Of a DNA stretch of 64,000 bases, positions 52,522-63,300 are shown one piece after another (within the stretch, counting starts at the first letter, position 1; every line of letters begins with the position of its first letter). Position numbers and translations under genes: made by a program. This DNA is from Perkinsus olseni (taxonomy: Eukaryota > Perkinsozoa > Perkinsida). The DNA lies in contig JABANN010000028.1 of the NCBI GenBank assembly GCA_013115125.1, forward strand, positions 1-64,000. Direction: 5' to 3'. Below the pieces are notes generated by a model. It was given only the letters and a program-made list of their open reading frames with translations. It ran no database searches and was not told the DNA's origin.

Positions 52522-53042
52522 TACACTCAGGTATACCACTACCAATATGGCAGATGGTTACGAGATAAGCGCTTCTCAGTCGTAATTTGTCCGATTTCAG
52601 GGAGCCCCATTGAATCAGAGAGCACATGTAGCATGTAATATTGCTCATGGATGGACGGTGAGCGCCGTACTATAAGTGTTTTTCCACACGGATACTTGCG
52701 TTGAAGAGTTCCACATGCAGCACACCGCAACCTTGACTCACGAATCGTAAATTACGTTTCCAACGACCATGCTCGAGCCATGTAAACTCAGAGGTTCGAG
52801 GGCTTGGGTAATATATCACAAGCCAATACCAAGGCCCCTTCGTGGATTGGAAAGATGACGGGGACAGAAACTGTGTAGGGAATTAGGTGCTCGCCCGCCC
52901 AAGCGTTACATGTTACCCGCCCTGTAACGCCCATCACCAGAGACGAACTGCAAGGAGTATCAAAGTCGTTCCGCCATGTCCACTATTTTCAAAGCGCACG
53001 CGGTGACTCGCATTAGTTCATTGTCTTGTCTAAGACTTTCCC
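52522..53042. other. Divergent intergenic region
   Basis: No gene is seen. A pyrimidine-rich stretch TCTTGTCTAAGACTTTCCC stands directly before the next start codon. Confidence 0.4.
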
Positions 53043-55199
53043 ATGTTCTCGACAGTCTTCTCAGCCCTCCTGTGTTATGCAGCCGCCCTAACTCCAGTTG
53101 ATCCGAACTACACATGCACGTCCGCATGTGAGTCTACGGCAAGCTGTGCCAACGATCCTCAAGCTCATGGTTCATACTGTAAATACTGGCAGACAACGTC
53201 TACATGTTTCGGTTTCTACATTCGGGACAACGGCTCTCTGTGCTACCAGCCCAACGATCCCACGTGTGATGACAGTGTTCTAGAACCAATGCTGTGTGTC
53301 GAAGCCCCCACTCTCACCACTGAATCCCCAATTGCTGGTGGTGACAGTCTACCGGACGATGATCACGATGATCCTGCTGAAACTCCGGTTGAAACCACCG
53401 CCGAACCTCAGGTCGAGACCACTGCCGAGCCTCCGGTAGAGACCACTGCCGAGCCTCCGGTAGAGACCACTGCCGAGCCTCCGGTAGAGACCACTGCTGA
53501 GCCTCCGGTAGAGACCACTGCTGAGCCTCCGGTCGAGACCACTGCTGAGCCTCCGGTCGAGACCACTGCCGAGCCTCCGGTTGAAACTACTGCTGAGCCT
53601 CCGGTCGAGACCACTGCTGAGCCTCCGGTCGAGACCACTGCTGAGCCTCCGGTCGAGACCACTGCTGAGCCTCCGGTCGAGACCACTGCCGTACCTCCGG
53701 TTGAGACTACTGCCGTACCTCCGATCGAGACCACTGCAGAGCCTCCGGTCGAGACCACTGCTGAGCCTCCGGTCGAGACCACTGCAGAGCCTCCGGTCGA
53801 GACTACTGCTGAGCCTCCAATCAAGACCACTGCAGAGCCTCCGGTCGAGACTACTGCGGAGCCTTCGGTTGAGACCACCGTCGAGCCTTCGGCTGAGACC
53901 ACTGCTGGTTCATCGGTTCCGCTCAGCACCACTGAGCCTCTCGTCGCTGACGGAGATAGTTTGCCAGACGATGATGTGACTGACATCACCGAGCCTCCGA
54001 TTGAGACTACTGCTGAACCTCCAGTTGAGACCACTGCTGAACCGTCGGTTGAGACCACCGCTGAGCCTCCGGTTGAAACCACTGCTCAGCCTCCGGTTGA
54101 GACCACCGCTGAGCCTCCGGTTGAGACGACTGCTGAGCCTCCAGTTGAGACTACTGCTGAGCCTCCAGTTGAGACTACTGCTGAGCCTCCAGTTGAGACT
54201 ACTGCTGAGCCCCCGGTTGGGACTACTGCCGTACCTCTGGTTGAGACTACTGCCGTACCTCCGGTTGAGACCACTGCTGAGCCTCCGGTTGGGACCACTG
54301 CCGTACCTCCGATTGAGACCACTGCCGTACCTCCGGTTGAGACTACTGTCGTACCACCGGTTGAGACTACTGTCGTACCTCCGCTGGAGACTACTGCTGA
54401 ACCCTCGGTTGAGACTACTGCTCAGCCCTCGGTTGAGACTACTGCTGAACCGCCAGTTGAGACAACTGTCGTACCTCCGGTTGAGACTACTGCCGAACCC
54501 CCAGTTGATTCCACTGCTGAGCCCTCGGTTGAGACCACTGCTGAGCCTCCGGTCGAGACCACTGCTGAGCCTCCGGTTGAGACCACTGCTGAGCCTTCGG
54601 TTGAGACTACTTCTGAACCGACAGTCAAGACTACTGCTGAGCCTCCGGTTGAGACCACTGCTGAGCCCTCGGTTGAGACTACTGCTGAACCGCCAGTTGA
54701 GACTACCGCTGAACCGCTGGCTGAGACTACTGCTGAGCCTCCGGTTGAGACGACTGCCGTACCTCCGGTTGAGACCACTGCCGTGCCTCCGGTTGAGACC
54801 ACTGTCGTACCTCCGGCTGACACCACTGCCGTACCTCCGGTTGACACAACTGCCGTACCTCCGGTTGAGACCACTGCCGTACCTCCGGTTGAGACTACTG
54901 CTGAGCCTCCGGTTGAGACCACTGCTGAGCCTTCGGTTGAGACCACTGCTGAACCGCCAGTTGAGACTACTGCTGAACCGCTGGTTGAGACTACTGCTGA
55001 GTCTCCGGTTGAGACGACTGCCGTACCTCCGGTTGAGACGACTGCCGTACCTCCGGTTGAGACCACTGCCGTACCTCCGGTTGAGACCACTGCCGTACCT
55101 CCGGTTGAGACCGCTGCTGAACCACCGGTTGAGACCACTGCTGAGCCCTCGGTTGAGAACACTACTGAGCCTCCAATTGAGACTACAGCCAACGGTTGA
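53043..55199 (+). CDS. Secreted mucin-like protein 1 (eight-cysteine domain plus ETTAEPPV repeats)
   Basis: This 718-residue protein is encoded without introns. The signal peptide is MFSTVFSALLCYAAA. A compact cysteine domain follows at about residues 20-85: CTSACESTASCANDPQ, HGSYCKYWQTTSTCFGFYIR, DNGSLCYQPNDPTCDD and LEPMLC. An acidic linker (GGDSLPDDDHDD) leads to some 70 copies of the octapeptide ETTAEPPV and variants (AVPP, VVPP, AEPS, AQPP). The array is interrupted once at about 53905-53995 by a second copy of the acidic linker (DGDSLPDDDVTD). Thr and Pro density predicts heavy O-glycosylation. There is no GPI or membrane signal at the end (IETTANG). A secreted coat or wall mucin is likely. 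No named family is recognised. Confidence 0.9.
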   Translation: MFSTVFSALLCYAAALTPVDPNYTCTSACESTASCANDPQAHGSYCKYWQTTSTCFGFYIRDNGSLCYQPNDPTCDDSVLEPMLCVEAPTLTTESPIAGGDSLPDDDHDDPAETPVETTAEPQVETTAEPPVETTAEPPVETTAEPPVETTAEPPVETTAEPPVETTAEPPVETTAEPPVETTAEPPVETTAEPPVETTAEPPVETTAEPPVETTAVPPVETTAVPPIETTAEPPVETTAEPPVETTAEPPVETTAEPPIKTTAEPPVETTAEPSVETTVEPSAETTAGSSVPLSTTEPLVADGDSLPDDDVTDITEPPIETTAEPPVETTAEPSVETTAEPPVETTAQPPVETTAEPPVETTAEPPVETTAEPPVETTAEPPVETTAEPPVGTTAVPLVETTAVPPVETTAEPPVGTTAVPPIETTAVPPVETTVVPPVETTVVPPLETTAEPSVETTAQPSVETTAEPPVETTVVPPVETTAEPPVDSTAEPSVETTAEPPVETTAEPPVETTAEPSVETTSEPTVKTTAEPPVETTAEPSVETTAEPPVETTAEPLAETTAEPPVETTAVPPVETTAVPPVETTVVPPADTTAVPPVDTTAVPPVETTAVPPVETTAEPPVETTAEPSVETTAEPPVETTAEPLVETTAESPVETTAVPPVETTAVPPVETTAVPPVETTAVPPVETAAEPPVETTAEPSVENTTEPPIETTANG

Positions 55200-55555
55200 A
55201 ACCCAACCTAACTTCCGACGCTAACCATATATTCACTTAAATGGTCACACCTGTGCCCCAGAGGAGTGCGACCCATCACCTAGCTTGTCTTGATTTTTTC
55301 GAAACTATTCAATGTTCCAGTTTGTTCCAAATTGACCACCAATAATATGGTGACAATTAGTATGCATGCCTATGTATTTGAATTCTATATTGATTTTTCG
55401 AGTAGCCGTACTGTGAATACATAGTTTCTAGCAGTGTGAGAGTCTAGTGTTGGACAATCTGATCGCTTCTCAGCTAGTTTATCGCTGATATATTAGTCCC
55501 TAGCCCTGTGGCATCTTTCTCTGCAGGTTGTTGTCTTTGTCCCGGCTGTGTTCGT
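55200..55555. other. Short intergenic region between the mucin-like paralogues
   Basis: AT-richer than its flanks, with no gene. It ends with the acceptor-like TTTCTCTGCAG at 55516-55526, 29 bases before the next start; this may be a spliced-leader acceptor. Confidence 0.5.
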
Positions 55556-56620
55556 ATGTTGCGACTTGCCTTTGCAACTCTGCAAATGTTGGTGCTTGCC
55601 GCCGATGGGCAAGAGGTCGACTGCTCCATCATTTGCAGTGAAACTGAGGCCTGTGCTAACGATCCTCAGAGCCATGGCTCGTATTGCAAGTATTGGCAAA
55701 GTCCCTCAGTGTGCTTCGGCCTTTACGTCAGGGATGACGGGTCTACATGCTTCCAACCGAACGACTCAAGCTGCGATGATGACGTGCTGGAGCCCTTATA
55801 TTGCGACGGCAGCACGTCCACGGAGGTCCCTATAGCCCAAGGAGATAGTGTTGACCTGACGGAGCTACCTGACGAGGGAGATAGCGGGTCTCTAGGGCCT
55901 CAGATGACTACTGCTGAGCCTCCGGTTGAGACCACTGCTGAGCCTCCGGTTGAGACCACTGCTGAGCCTCCGGTTGAGACTACTGCCGTACCTCCGGTTG
56001 AGACCACTGCTGAGCCTCCGGTTGAGACCACTGCTGAGCCTCCGGTTGAGACTACTGCGGCACCTCCGGTCGAGACCACTGCTGAGCCTCCGGTTGAGAC
56101 CACTGCTGAGCCTCCGGTTGATACTACTGCGGTACCTCCGTTCGAGACCACTGCTGGGCCTCCGGTTGAGACCACTGCTGGGCCTCCGGTGGAGACCACT
56201 GCTGAGCCTCCGGTTGAGACTACTGCCGTACCTCCGGTTGAGACCACTGCTGAGCCTCCGGTCGAGACCACTGCTGAGCCTCCGGTCGAGACCACTGCTG
56301 AGCCTCCGGTTGAGACCACTGCTGAGCCTCCGGTTGAGACTACTGCTGAACCGCCGGTCGAGACCACTGCTGAGCCTCCGGTTGAGACCACTGCTGAGCC
56401 TCCGGTTGAGACTACTGCCGTACCTCCGATTGAGACTACTGCCGTACCTCCGGTTGAGACCACTGCTGAGCCTCCGGTTGAGACGAGTTTCGGGATCACG
56501 ACCGAGGCCATGGTCAAAGATCCAGCCGGAACTACGGGGCCCGTTGTTGAGACGGCTAATCCACCTGCCGAGACGATTATTCTCTTACCGGCCACCTCGA
56601 CTCTTCGAATTCTATCGTGA
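55556..56620 (+). CDS. Secreted mucin-like protein 2 (paralogue)
   Basis: The start MLRLAFATLQMLVLAADGQE gives a clean signal peptide, so I prefer it to the longer frame opening at 55508. The cysteine domain matches the upstream gene: CSIICSETEACANDPQ, HGSYCKYWQSPSVCFGLYVR, DDGSTCFQPNDSSCDD and LEPLYC, with all eight cysteines at the same spacing. The linker is QGDSVDLTELPDEGDSG. About 25 octapeptides follow, nearly all ETTAEPPV with ETTAVPPV every few units. They are more uniform than in paralogue 1. The end is non-repetitive (SFGITTEAMVKDPAG ... LLPATSTLRILS), ending TGA at 56618. Tandem duplication with independent expansion of the array is the simple history. Confidence 0.9.
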   Translation: MLRLAFATLQMLVLAADGQEVDCSIICSETEACANDPQSHGSYCKYWQSPSVCFGLYVRDDGSTCFQPNDSSCDDDVLEPLYCDGSTSTEVPIAQGDSVDLTELPDEGDSGSLGPQMTTAEPPVETTAEPPVETTAEPPVETTAVPPVETTAEPPVETTAEPPVETTAAPPVETTAEPPVETTAEPPVDTTAVPPFETTAGPPVETTAGPPVETTAEPPVETTAVPPVETTAEPPVETTAEPPVETTAEPPVETTAEPPVETTAEPPVETTAEPPVETTAEPPVETTAVPPIETTAVPPVETTAEPPVETSFGITTEAMVKDPAGTTGPVVETANPPAETIILLPATSTLRILS

Positions 56621-57145
56621 TCATAGAATAACACTTCTTTTCATTTTTGTCCCCTACTCAGTCGTATATAAGTATGAAGTTCATATCGCGTCATCCAACC
56701 ACACGCAAGAGTGTGTTTCCAATCCGCGATTTGTTGCGTGGGAAGTGATGAGAGAAATGCATGTGCTTCATCATCCAAGTCTTCATCGAAATGTCGGCAG
56801 GACTTGTATTAGCCGGTGCACTTTACGTTCTCAGAATGTCAACAGGGTGAAGGAGTGCCGTCGGCGATATTTACGCTTATTGCCTCTATTATCCCTCTGA
56901 GATCCGTAGGACAATCTTTATATCTATTTTCAGTAGTAGTACGGATGATTACGACAGCGCCTCTGGTATGATTGAAATGCTCACGCGTCTCATGCCATTG
57001 TGAGCTTCAGTAATCGAGTTGCCGAGAGATCCAATCGCCATGGTCAACGTTGTTCCGCTCCTCACTGGATGACTTAACCCAACAACCGCTCGGGATACGG
57101 TGTAATACACCGGGTGTATCAGTCGAAACAATCTTAACAATATCG
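56621..57145. other. Convergent intergenic region, no gene recognised
   Basis: It lies between two convergent genes and presumably holds both 3' ends. No structure of note is seen. Confidence 0.4.
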
Positions 57146-58361
57146 CTACTGTGCCTGTTGGGCAACAAGACTCTGGTTGAACCACTTCTTCCCGTACTGT
57201 ACGATATTAGTTATCACTGGGAGGGACGTGACGGTCCTGAAACACCGATATTCCGCGGGAACACTGAAACCTTCATGCCTACTGTGTCTTCGCATCAACG
57301 ATGCTCCATGCCTCGTGATGATGAGCTGAAGACCTGGGTGCTTGGTATCTACGGCGAGGATCCGGCTGATGAACAGGAATCGAACTCGGGAGTACCTTAT
57401 CCGCAAGAGACTCCAATACAGGAAGCATGCCATGATCTCTCGGTAGGGCGTGAATAGGTTTATGAGATACTGGAATCCAATGCCTGAGTCCAACACGGTT
57501 TACGGCAAGAAGTGTGCCAGGATTGAGTGGCACTACCGAGTTCGCATATAGTCGACACCCGCATGATATCTGCTTCTCTGGACTTAAGCTTGAGCCAAAA
57601 CGGCTGAATCTTGACCCAGAACGGAACACCTGGACGTGTACGTGCTTAGCGAGGAAAGATGGTGTATATGTGCTTACCCGCAAGATGTGAGTTTGCGAAA
57701 GTGCCGCAGTACCATATAGAGCGACGCACGATCACAAACAAGCCGAATATGTTGGGAATGAAACTTCCCGTTGCCAGTAGCACTAAGAGGAGGAAGAGGC
57801 ACAACGTTTATAACTAGGAGACAACTCGATAACTTCAGAACGGTTGAGATACCACAACAGCTCTACTGAGCCTGGCGCACTATAAATTGTAGTCTATAAT
57901 TCACACAGTTTCCTATATGTGAGTATGGCATTGGAGAGACGAACAACTCCGTGTCGACCCAAAATATTCCACTGGGAGGGTGTGAGCAAGGCATACCAGT
58001 ATTACAGCTCATAAAAAGAAATGGGAAGTCCGCACCCAGAGTGACTCGGCTCATCCACATCTGGAAAGACTGCATGCCACTTCGAACCTACAACAGTTAA
58101 TCGAACATGTGATCAACGCGTGATGCAGTCGCACATTCCCTCTAGCGACGCTTACCGGCGGGAGACCATAGTTGGTCCAGATGGTGTAGACGCAGACGAA
58201 AGCACTGGCCATAAAGGTCATCCGGTAAAAGACCAACGACGGTATCTGGGCTATGTAGGCCTGCGAGAAACAATAGATTACGCACGACGTATCAGAGCAG
58301 TTGTTATTACGACAAGAGGGATGATGTAAAGCACAGCATTAACCAGTACAAGCATGTGCAT
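57146..58361 (-). CDS. TMEM33/Pom33-like multi-pass membrane protein
   Basis: TMEM33 proteins shape ER tubules and help nuclear pores assemble. Exons on the minus strand give MHMLVLVNAVLYIIPLV, a 50-nt intron, AYIAQIPSLVFYRMTFMASA and FVCVYTIWTNYGLPP. Then a strong GTAAGC...TTGTAG intron leads to VRSGMQSFQMWMSRVTLGAD and FPFLFMSCN. The next exons give LLATGSFIPNIFGLFVIVRR with SIWYCGTFANSHL, and PFWVKIQPFWLKLKSREADI. Then comes YREIMACFLYWSLLRIRYSR, the family's C-terminal 'L.Y...LR.RY' signature. The end may be IVQYGKKWFNQSL, TAG at 57146. The match is by hydrophobic pattern and scattered residues such as SFYQR-like and LP. Last-exon splicing is uncertain. Confidence 0.55.
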
Positions 58362-58924
58362 GGAGAAGGCCACAGCAGCAGGGCTAGTGGCTGCCGATTG
58401 GCCCGCGGCAGCTCCTGAACACTAGCAGGTCCCTCAGTTGAGGCCCCATTCACCGGTACTACCTTGGGCTGGCTTCCTAAACCGGGTATATGCTAAGTAG
58501 CCTAGAAGAGGGATAATCCACCACGGTACTGGCATCATGATACTTTATGTAAAACTCTGAGTCGGACTACTCTCGACTGTCGCCGTAATCCTGACCTCAG
58601 GGACCCCATCCGCCGGCGGCGGACCCCGACAATAGCGCGCGCCCCGCATGCTATCGTAGACGAGATTGTGCGGCTTAGACAAGGGGTTGTACCGGAGATA
58701 CAATGGTTACCGCAGTGCTCATTGTTCCGATCTCAGTATCCACAGATTCAGCAGCGATGCTCGGCCGCCACGTGGCACGCCGCTTTTTGGAGTCGTCGGA
58801 GCGCCATATCCTCCCATAACGACCGCACTTTTCCTTTCATTCTCTCTCACGGCTTCAGACAACAGAATCAACCATTCGCTGTGCTCCGTGCTCGTCTCTG
58901 TACAGCGGCGATTGGTTGCGCTGA
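58362..58924. other. Divergent intergenic region
   Basis: A short minus-strand frame near 58445-58540 reads MMPVPWWIIPLLGYLAYTRF. It could be an upstream exon of the TMEM33-like gene or a microprotein, but I found no in-frame splice joining it. Confidence 0.35.
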
Positions 58925-59692
58925 ATGGCAGATCCTCCTCTCGCTGATGGCGAACGGTCAGCGTCCCAGATTGAAAAGGAGTTCGACTCCTATTTGCGGA
59001 CCTCAATTTTCGGGCCAGATCGACGTAATGAGGGGAACAGGGGAACGGCTCCTTCCCCGGGGACACGCGGGAGGTGCAAGCTCAATCTCAGGCGTAAAGT
59101 GGCCAGAGCCTGTGAGCGACTTACCGGCTGGTGGTCGTCCGAGCGAGTCTGATCTAGCCAGTCAGGCCCGCCCTAGCAGTTCAAATGCCGTCCATCGTAA
59201 CCAGATGACGGACAGCTTCCTTATCGAGCAGTTGTCCTCGGAGTTGGAGACCTTGCCCCTCCGGGATAGAGTGGATGAGCTAACTAGGACCCTCGACCAT
59301 CTCAAATCTGCCCACAGTACTATGCAGTCTCAAGTGGGAAGGCCTCGTCACCTGTGGGCGCACCGTCGCCCTAGGTACGGCGGAAGTTGGAGCAACTCGC
59401 GAGCGAGACCTCTTCGTCATCTAGGAATCTTGCGGGGGCCCTGGAGCAATCTGCCGTTGGGCTTCGAGACTGTGAAAGGTCAGTACGAGGATGATGGCCA
59501 TCGCTGGCCATGGGATAGGACTTTAGGGGAGCCATGGAAATACGGTCGATTCTTGAGGGTCATATTAGTAAAATGGAAAATAGTATAGCTGGGCTGGGAA
59601 GGCAGCTAGAAGATATAGTAGACAGACAGCAGCGAGCAGAAGCCGTGGTGAGAGGACGGCAGAGATCGTGGCAGGCCAACTCTGTCCCATAA
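58925..59692 (+). CDS. Coiled-coil protein, function unknown
   Basis: The start MADPPLADGERSASQIEKE leads through EFDSYLRTSIFGPDRR. An intron of about 67 nt (from near 59027) joins to VKWPEPVSDLPAGGRPSESD. The rest is strongly helical: DSFLIEQLSSELETLPLRDR and VDELTRTLDHLKSAHSTMQS. A 41-nt intron leads to VRRKLEQLASETSSSSRNLA, and a 48-nt intron to MEIRSILEGHISKMENSIAG with LGRQLEDIVDRQQRAEAVV. It ends RSWQANSVP before TAA at 59690. About 200 residues, with heptads of Leu/Ile over the last 120. All three introns keep frame. No family is recognised; an adaptor or centrosome/flagellum-type coiled coil is possible. Confidence 0.65.
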
Positions 59693-59766
59693 CAGATCCT
59701 TGAAGTTGAGCACCTCGCTCGTGACTAAGCTAACAGAGAGTTGACCCAACCATGTACGCATGAAGC

Positions 59767-60321
59767 ATGATCCTCATTTCATCGACCTTCATTGGACAGA
59801 ATTGTGTTGGTAGAAGAACAGTGATGCTGTCGATCAGTTCCATTCGTTCCTTCGGGCATCAACACTCCCTCAACGCCAGAAACATGTCCCTACCATCCTT
59901 AGCAGTGTCCTACTCGCAAGAGGACTGGGCCTTCATGCTCGATGATGCCGATCGATATGCAGTCACTGTGGTCTTCATGGTACTTGGCCGAGGCCATAGT
60001 TCTGTCTTGGTCGACTTGACGCCCCTGTTTAGATCGGACTGGCCATATGCCTGTTCGTAATTGATGAGTTCCGCGGCACCCGGCCGAAGGCTTCGGCAGC
60101 GTTCATGCCGGTTTTCTATCCAGATGAGAGTATTCCATGGTAAGAGCGGGGTCTCTGGGTGGGGTAATGATTTTGGAGGCATCAGGGCAAAACTGAACGA
60201 CTATGAGTACTTCTCTGGGCTTTTTGGCCTCGGTATTCGTAAGTGGGGCCTGTGGAAGTGGGCTACGAAGGTAGTTCGCCGCAGCGCAACTAAGTCAACC
60301 AAAAGTAGTGGACTAAGTTAA
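59767..60321 (+). CDS. Small single-pass membrane protein, perhaps mitochondrial
   Basis: The frame opens MILISSTFIGQNCVGRRTV and continues SFGHQHSLNARNMSLPSLAV. This leader has basic residues and no acids, as in mitochondrial presequences. After EDWAFMLDDADRYAVTV a 62-nt intron joins to IGLAICLFVIDEFRGTRP, forming one membrane segment across the splice. Then FMPVFYPDESIPW is joined by a 46-nt intron to AKLNDYEYFSGLFGLGIRKW and a basic tail WATKVVRRSATKSTKSSGLS, with TAA at 60319. About 145 residues. Both introns preserve frame, which supports a real gene. It resembles lineage-specific respiratory-chain or ATP-synthase subunits of alveolates only in general layout; no homologue is claimed. 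Confidence 0.5.
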
Positions 60322-60389
60322 GCCCGCTAGAGTTGGACTTTGACTTATCAGAGTCGGAAGGCGAGGAAGACGAGCATTCTTATCGTGAC

Positions 60390-63300
60390 ATGGACCTACC
60401 CTGGACCACGGTTGTGCATGCGTACATCGGGTATATGGTACTGTTCATAAAGGGGATACTACGAGAGTGTCTCTGGACTGTAACGTTCAACAAGAATAAG
60501 AATGCCAGCGAGAACTGGTGCCCGCAGTGGTGGAAGGAGTTCTATACTCAGCACATGTAGGAAGGGGTGATAGTGCTCTCTAGTCTGTCTATTCATAGAA
60601 TGTCGGCTGGGTTCACCATGCTCCCAGTTGGAGTCTCAGGCATCCGTGCTTGCTCTTAGGTACCGAAGGATCGAAGACTGCTGGAATCGGCCTATTTGTT
60701 CAGCACCGGGCAGCACCATTGATGTGATGTCTGCCTTTCGACCTGCGTGTTACGTGCCGGGGTGGCTTTAGATACTCGTACGTTCTCGCCACGATCACAT
60801 GGCCAAGCGTTTTGGGAAATTCCAACCGACTGGAGAGGTTCAGAAAGGTTGCATCAATCTGGCTTCTTACAACTACCTAGGTTTTGGAGGGACAGATGAA
60901 TACTGTAGTGAAGATCCTCGATCCTCGCAGAGTATCTTTAGGTCAACCTCAGGCACTCCGCTGGCGATCAAAGCACTGGATCAGTATGGATTGGCAGTTT
61001 GCGCGTCGAGGCCAGAATACGGAGGTAGCCTCCCACCCTTCCTCAGTTATTCCCCAGTGGTCGTTCATCAGGAACGAATAGACTTCACAACGAGTTCGAA
61101 GCCAAGGTGGCTGCGTTCTTGGGGAAAGAAGATGCCTTAGTCATGGGCATGGGCTTTGCCACTAACAGTAATACTCAGGGACGGTTCCGGTGGGTGGGCG
61201 CCTCTGTGACGTGGTAGTGTAAGCATACTGTTCGCTCAGCCTTGAGGACTGTGGATGTTGTTCCGATCGAAATTCCGATTCGGAATTATCCCTAGCGAAC
61301 GTGGCTGGTACTCTTCCAAGAGCGCTAGTGATCGTGAATATTAGTATTCTTGCCCGTAATCGTGTGCCTTCGTCGAGCGAGAGAGATCCCTATGCTATCG
61401 TACGGGGATGACTACGCAGCACACAGGCCATCTCAGACATTGCTCGCTACAGGTACCTTCCTCGGTGCCTTGGCGATGACCGAGTGCGGATCATTAGCTA
61501 AGAGGGTAGTGCCAATATCTTACTTGTGTTGCCTTGCTTCATCACAGCCTCTGGTGCAGCTCTGTCACTCTGACGAAGGGATGTCCCGGAGGTATCAGTT
61601 GAGGATCGACTTCGTTTTCAGACCCTTTTTGTCTCCGATCAACTTAATCATAAGTCGATCGTGGAAGGTGTTAAGCAGAGCAGCGCCAAGGTCATTGGCT
61701 TTAAGCACAACAATATGCATGACCTTGAAAAAATTTTGGATAGAGAAACTCGTAATTTTCATACGTGCTGACACCAACTCCTCCGGGAATCGTGTGAATT
61801 CAGGCTCGGGTAAATGGGCGAAGATTGTTATACTGGTGGAGGGCATATATTCCATGGAAGGCGAGTTCTGTCGATTGAGAGAATCGGTATGTCCACGCTT
61901 CTTCGATCGCCCTGGCCCTTTGCGCATTCACAGTGACGGTCAGGTTTCTTTAAAGAACAAGTACAAATGTTATCTCTGGTTGGACGAGGCTCACTCGATT
62001 GGAGCAGTCGGGCCTACTGGAAGGGGCGTTTCTGAGCTCTTCGATGTTGGTAATAACTTATCACCAACTATTGCCGTGTCTCATTACCTACAAGACAATA
62101 GCCGATGCCGATCGATGGAAGTGCGCAGTCGACCGCTCTCGAATCTGATATCTACTAGGTGGCTACTACACCTCTGCCGTTTCTTCGTGGGTTTCTTCCT
62201 GCCGTAGCTTAATTTTTCGCGTAGAACAGTGTTGTTCGCGATGGAAGAACGAGTGTGGTTATCGTGATAGAGTCGACGGTGCAGATACGTCTGAGATCGA
62301 CATTATGATGGGGACTTTCACCAAGTCCTTCGGTTCCAACGGCGGTTATATCGCCAGTACCAACGAGTGCATTCAGGTGGGTCTTACTTCCGATGCCAAC
62401 CACGTCCCCCAGTGATGCCTTCTTTCAGCACCTTCGTCGCTGCTCCTTGGGTTGGTTACACGGTGCAGCGATGCCGCCAATGGTCACAGCACAGGCCATG
62501 GCTGCTTTAGATCTACTCTCGACCGAGCGAGGCAAGGCTAAGGTATGGGGAGCCTCCGAAGAGATCTTCGGGGTGGATGCTTTCTGGCAGTTACGTGCAG
62601 TGCGGGTGAACGCCAACTACCTTCGTGAAGGTCTGATGAAACTTAACCTGCGGGTCATCGGCGATATCGACTCTCCCGTCATCTGCGTTATGCTGGTAAG
62701 CTCTGCGCCGTCGCTGCTGTCGTGTATCATGCCTCGGCAGGTTCATCCGGAGAAGATCGCACAGTTTTCCCGAGAGTGCCTGGAGAGGAACATTGCGGCT
62801 GTTGTGGTACGTCCCGAGAAGCCTTCACTGTCCTGATTCTGCATGAGGCATTGCTCAGGTTGGATATCCAGCAACCCCAGTTATCCTGTCTCGTGCCCGC
62901 TTCTGTGTGAGCGCTAGTCACACCAAGGAGCAACTGGACGCCACGCTAGAGGCTGTGAAGGAGGTCTCTAAAATCGTTGGTAGTGCCACCTCGTGGTCTC
63001 CAGAGGTCCATTGACTCTGTTCTAGACATCGAGTATGGCAACAACACGAATGAGTCAGCAGCGCGGGCATACAGGACGTACCTGTCCGAAGCCCCGATCA
63101 TTACCAACCCTTTGCCGGGCTTGGAGACCTACTGGAACCCCGAGCCTCTTGTCCCTAACTACACTGATACAGAGAGGGAGAGCTTGTCAAGCAAGAGTGA
63201 GCAGTGACGATGGCTTATGGGACGGTTAAGCAGTGGCGGTGCCTATCGGGACGGTTGCCATCCCGCATGATGGACTTTTATTCGAGCGGCGTGCCGGATG

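Noticed and set aside
52075-52545. 156-codon minus frame read straight through
   Set aside because: The C-terminal third becomes cysteine-rich nonsense; a 42-nt intron gives a more plausible end, so the spliced model is reported with low confidence.
53408-56634. Long minus-strand frames (STGGSAVV repeats) and plus-strand frames (LSLRLRPLL repeats) over the mucin-like genes
   Set aside because: They are out-of-frame images of the 24-bp repeat, which has no stop in several frames. The signal peptide and cysteine domain fix the real frame.
57360-57440. tRNA-like GAGTTCGATTCC on the minus strand
   Set aside because: The T stem mispairs and the region reads as an exon of the TMEM33-like gene.
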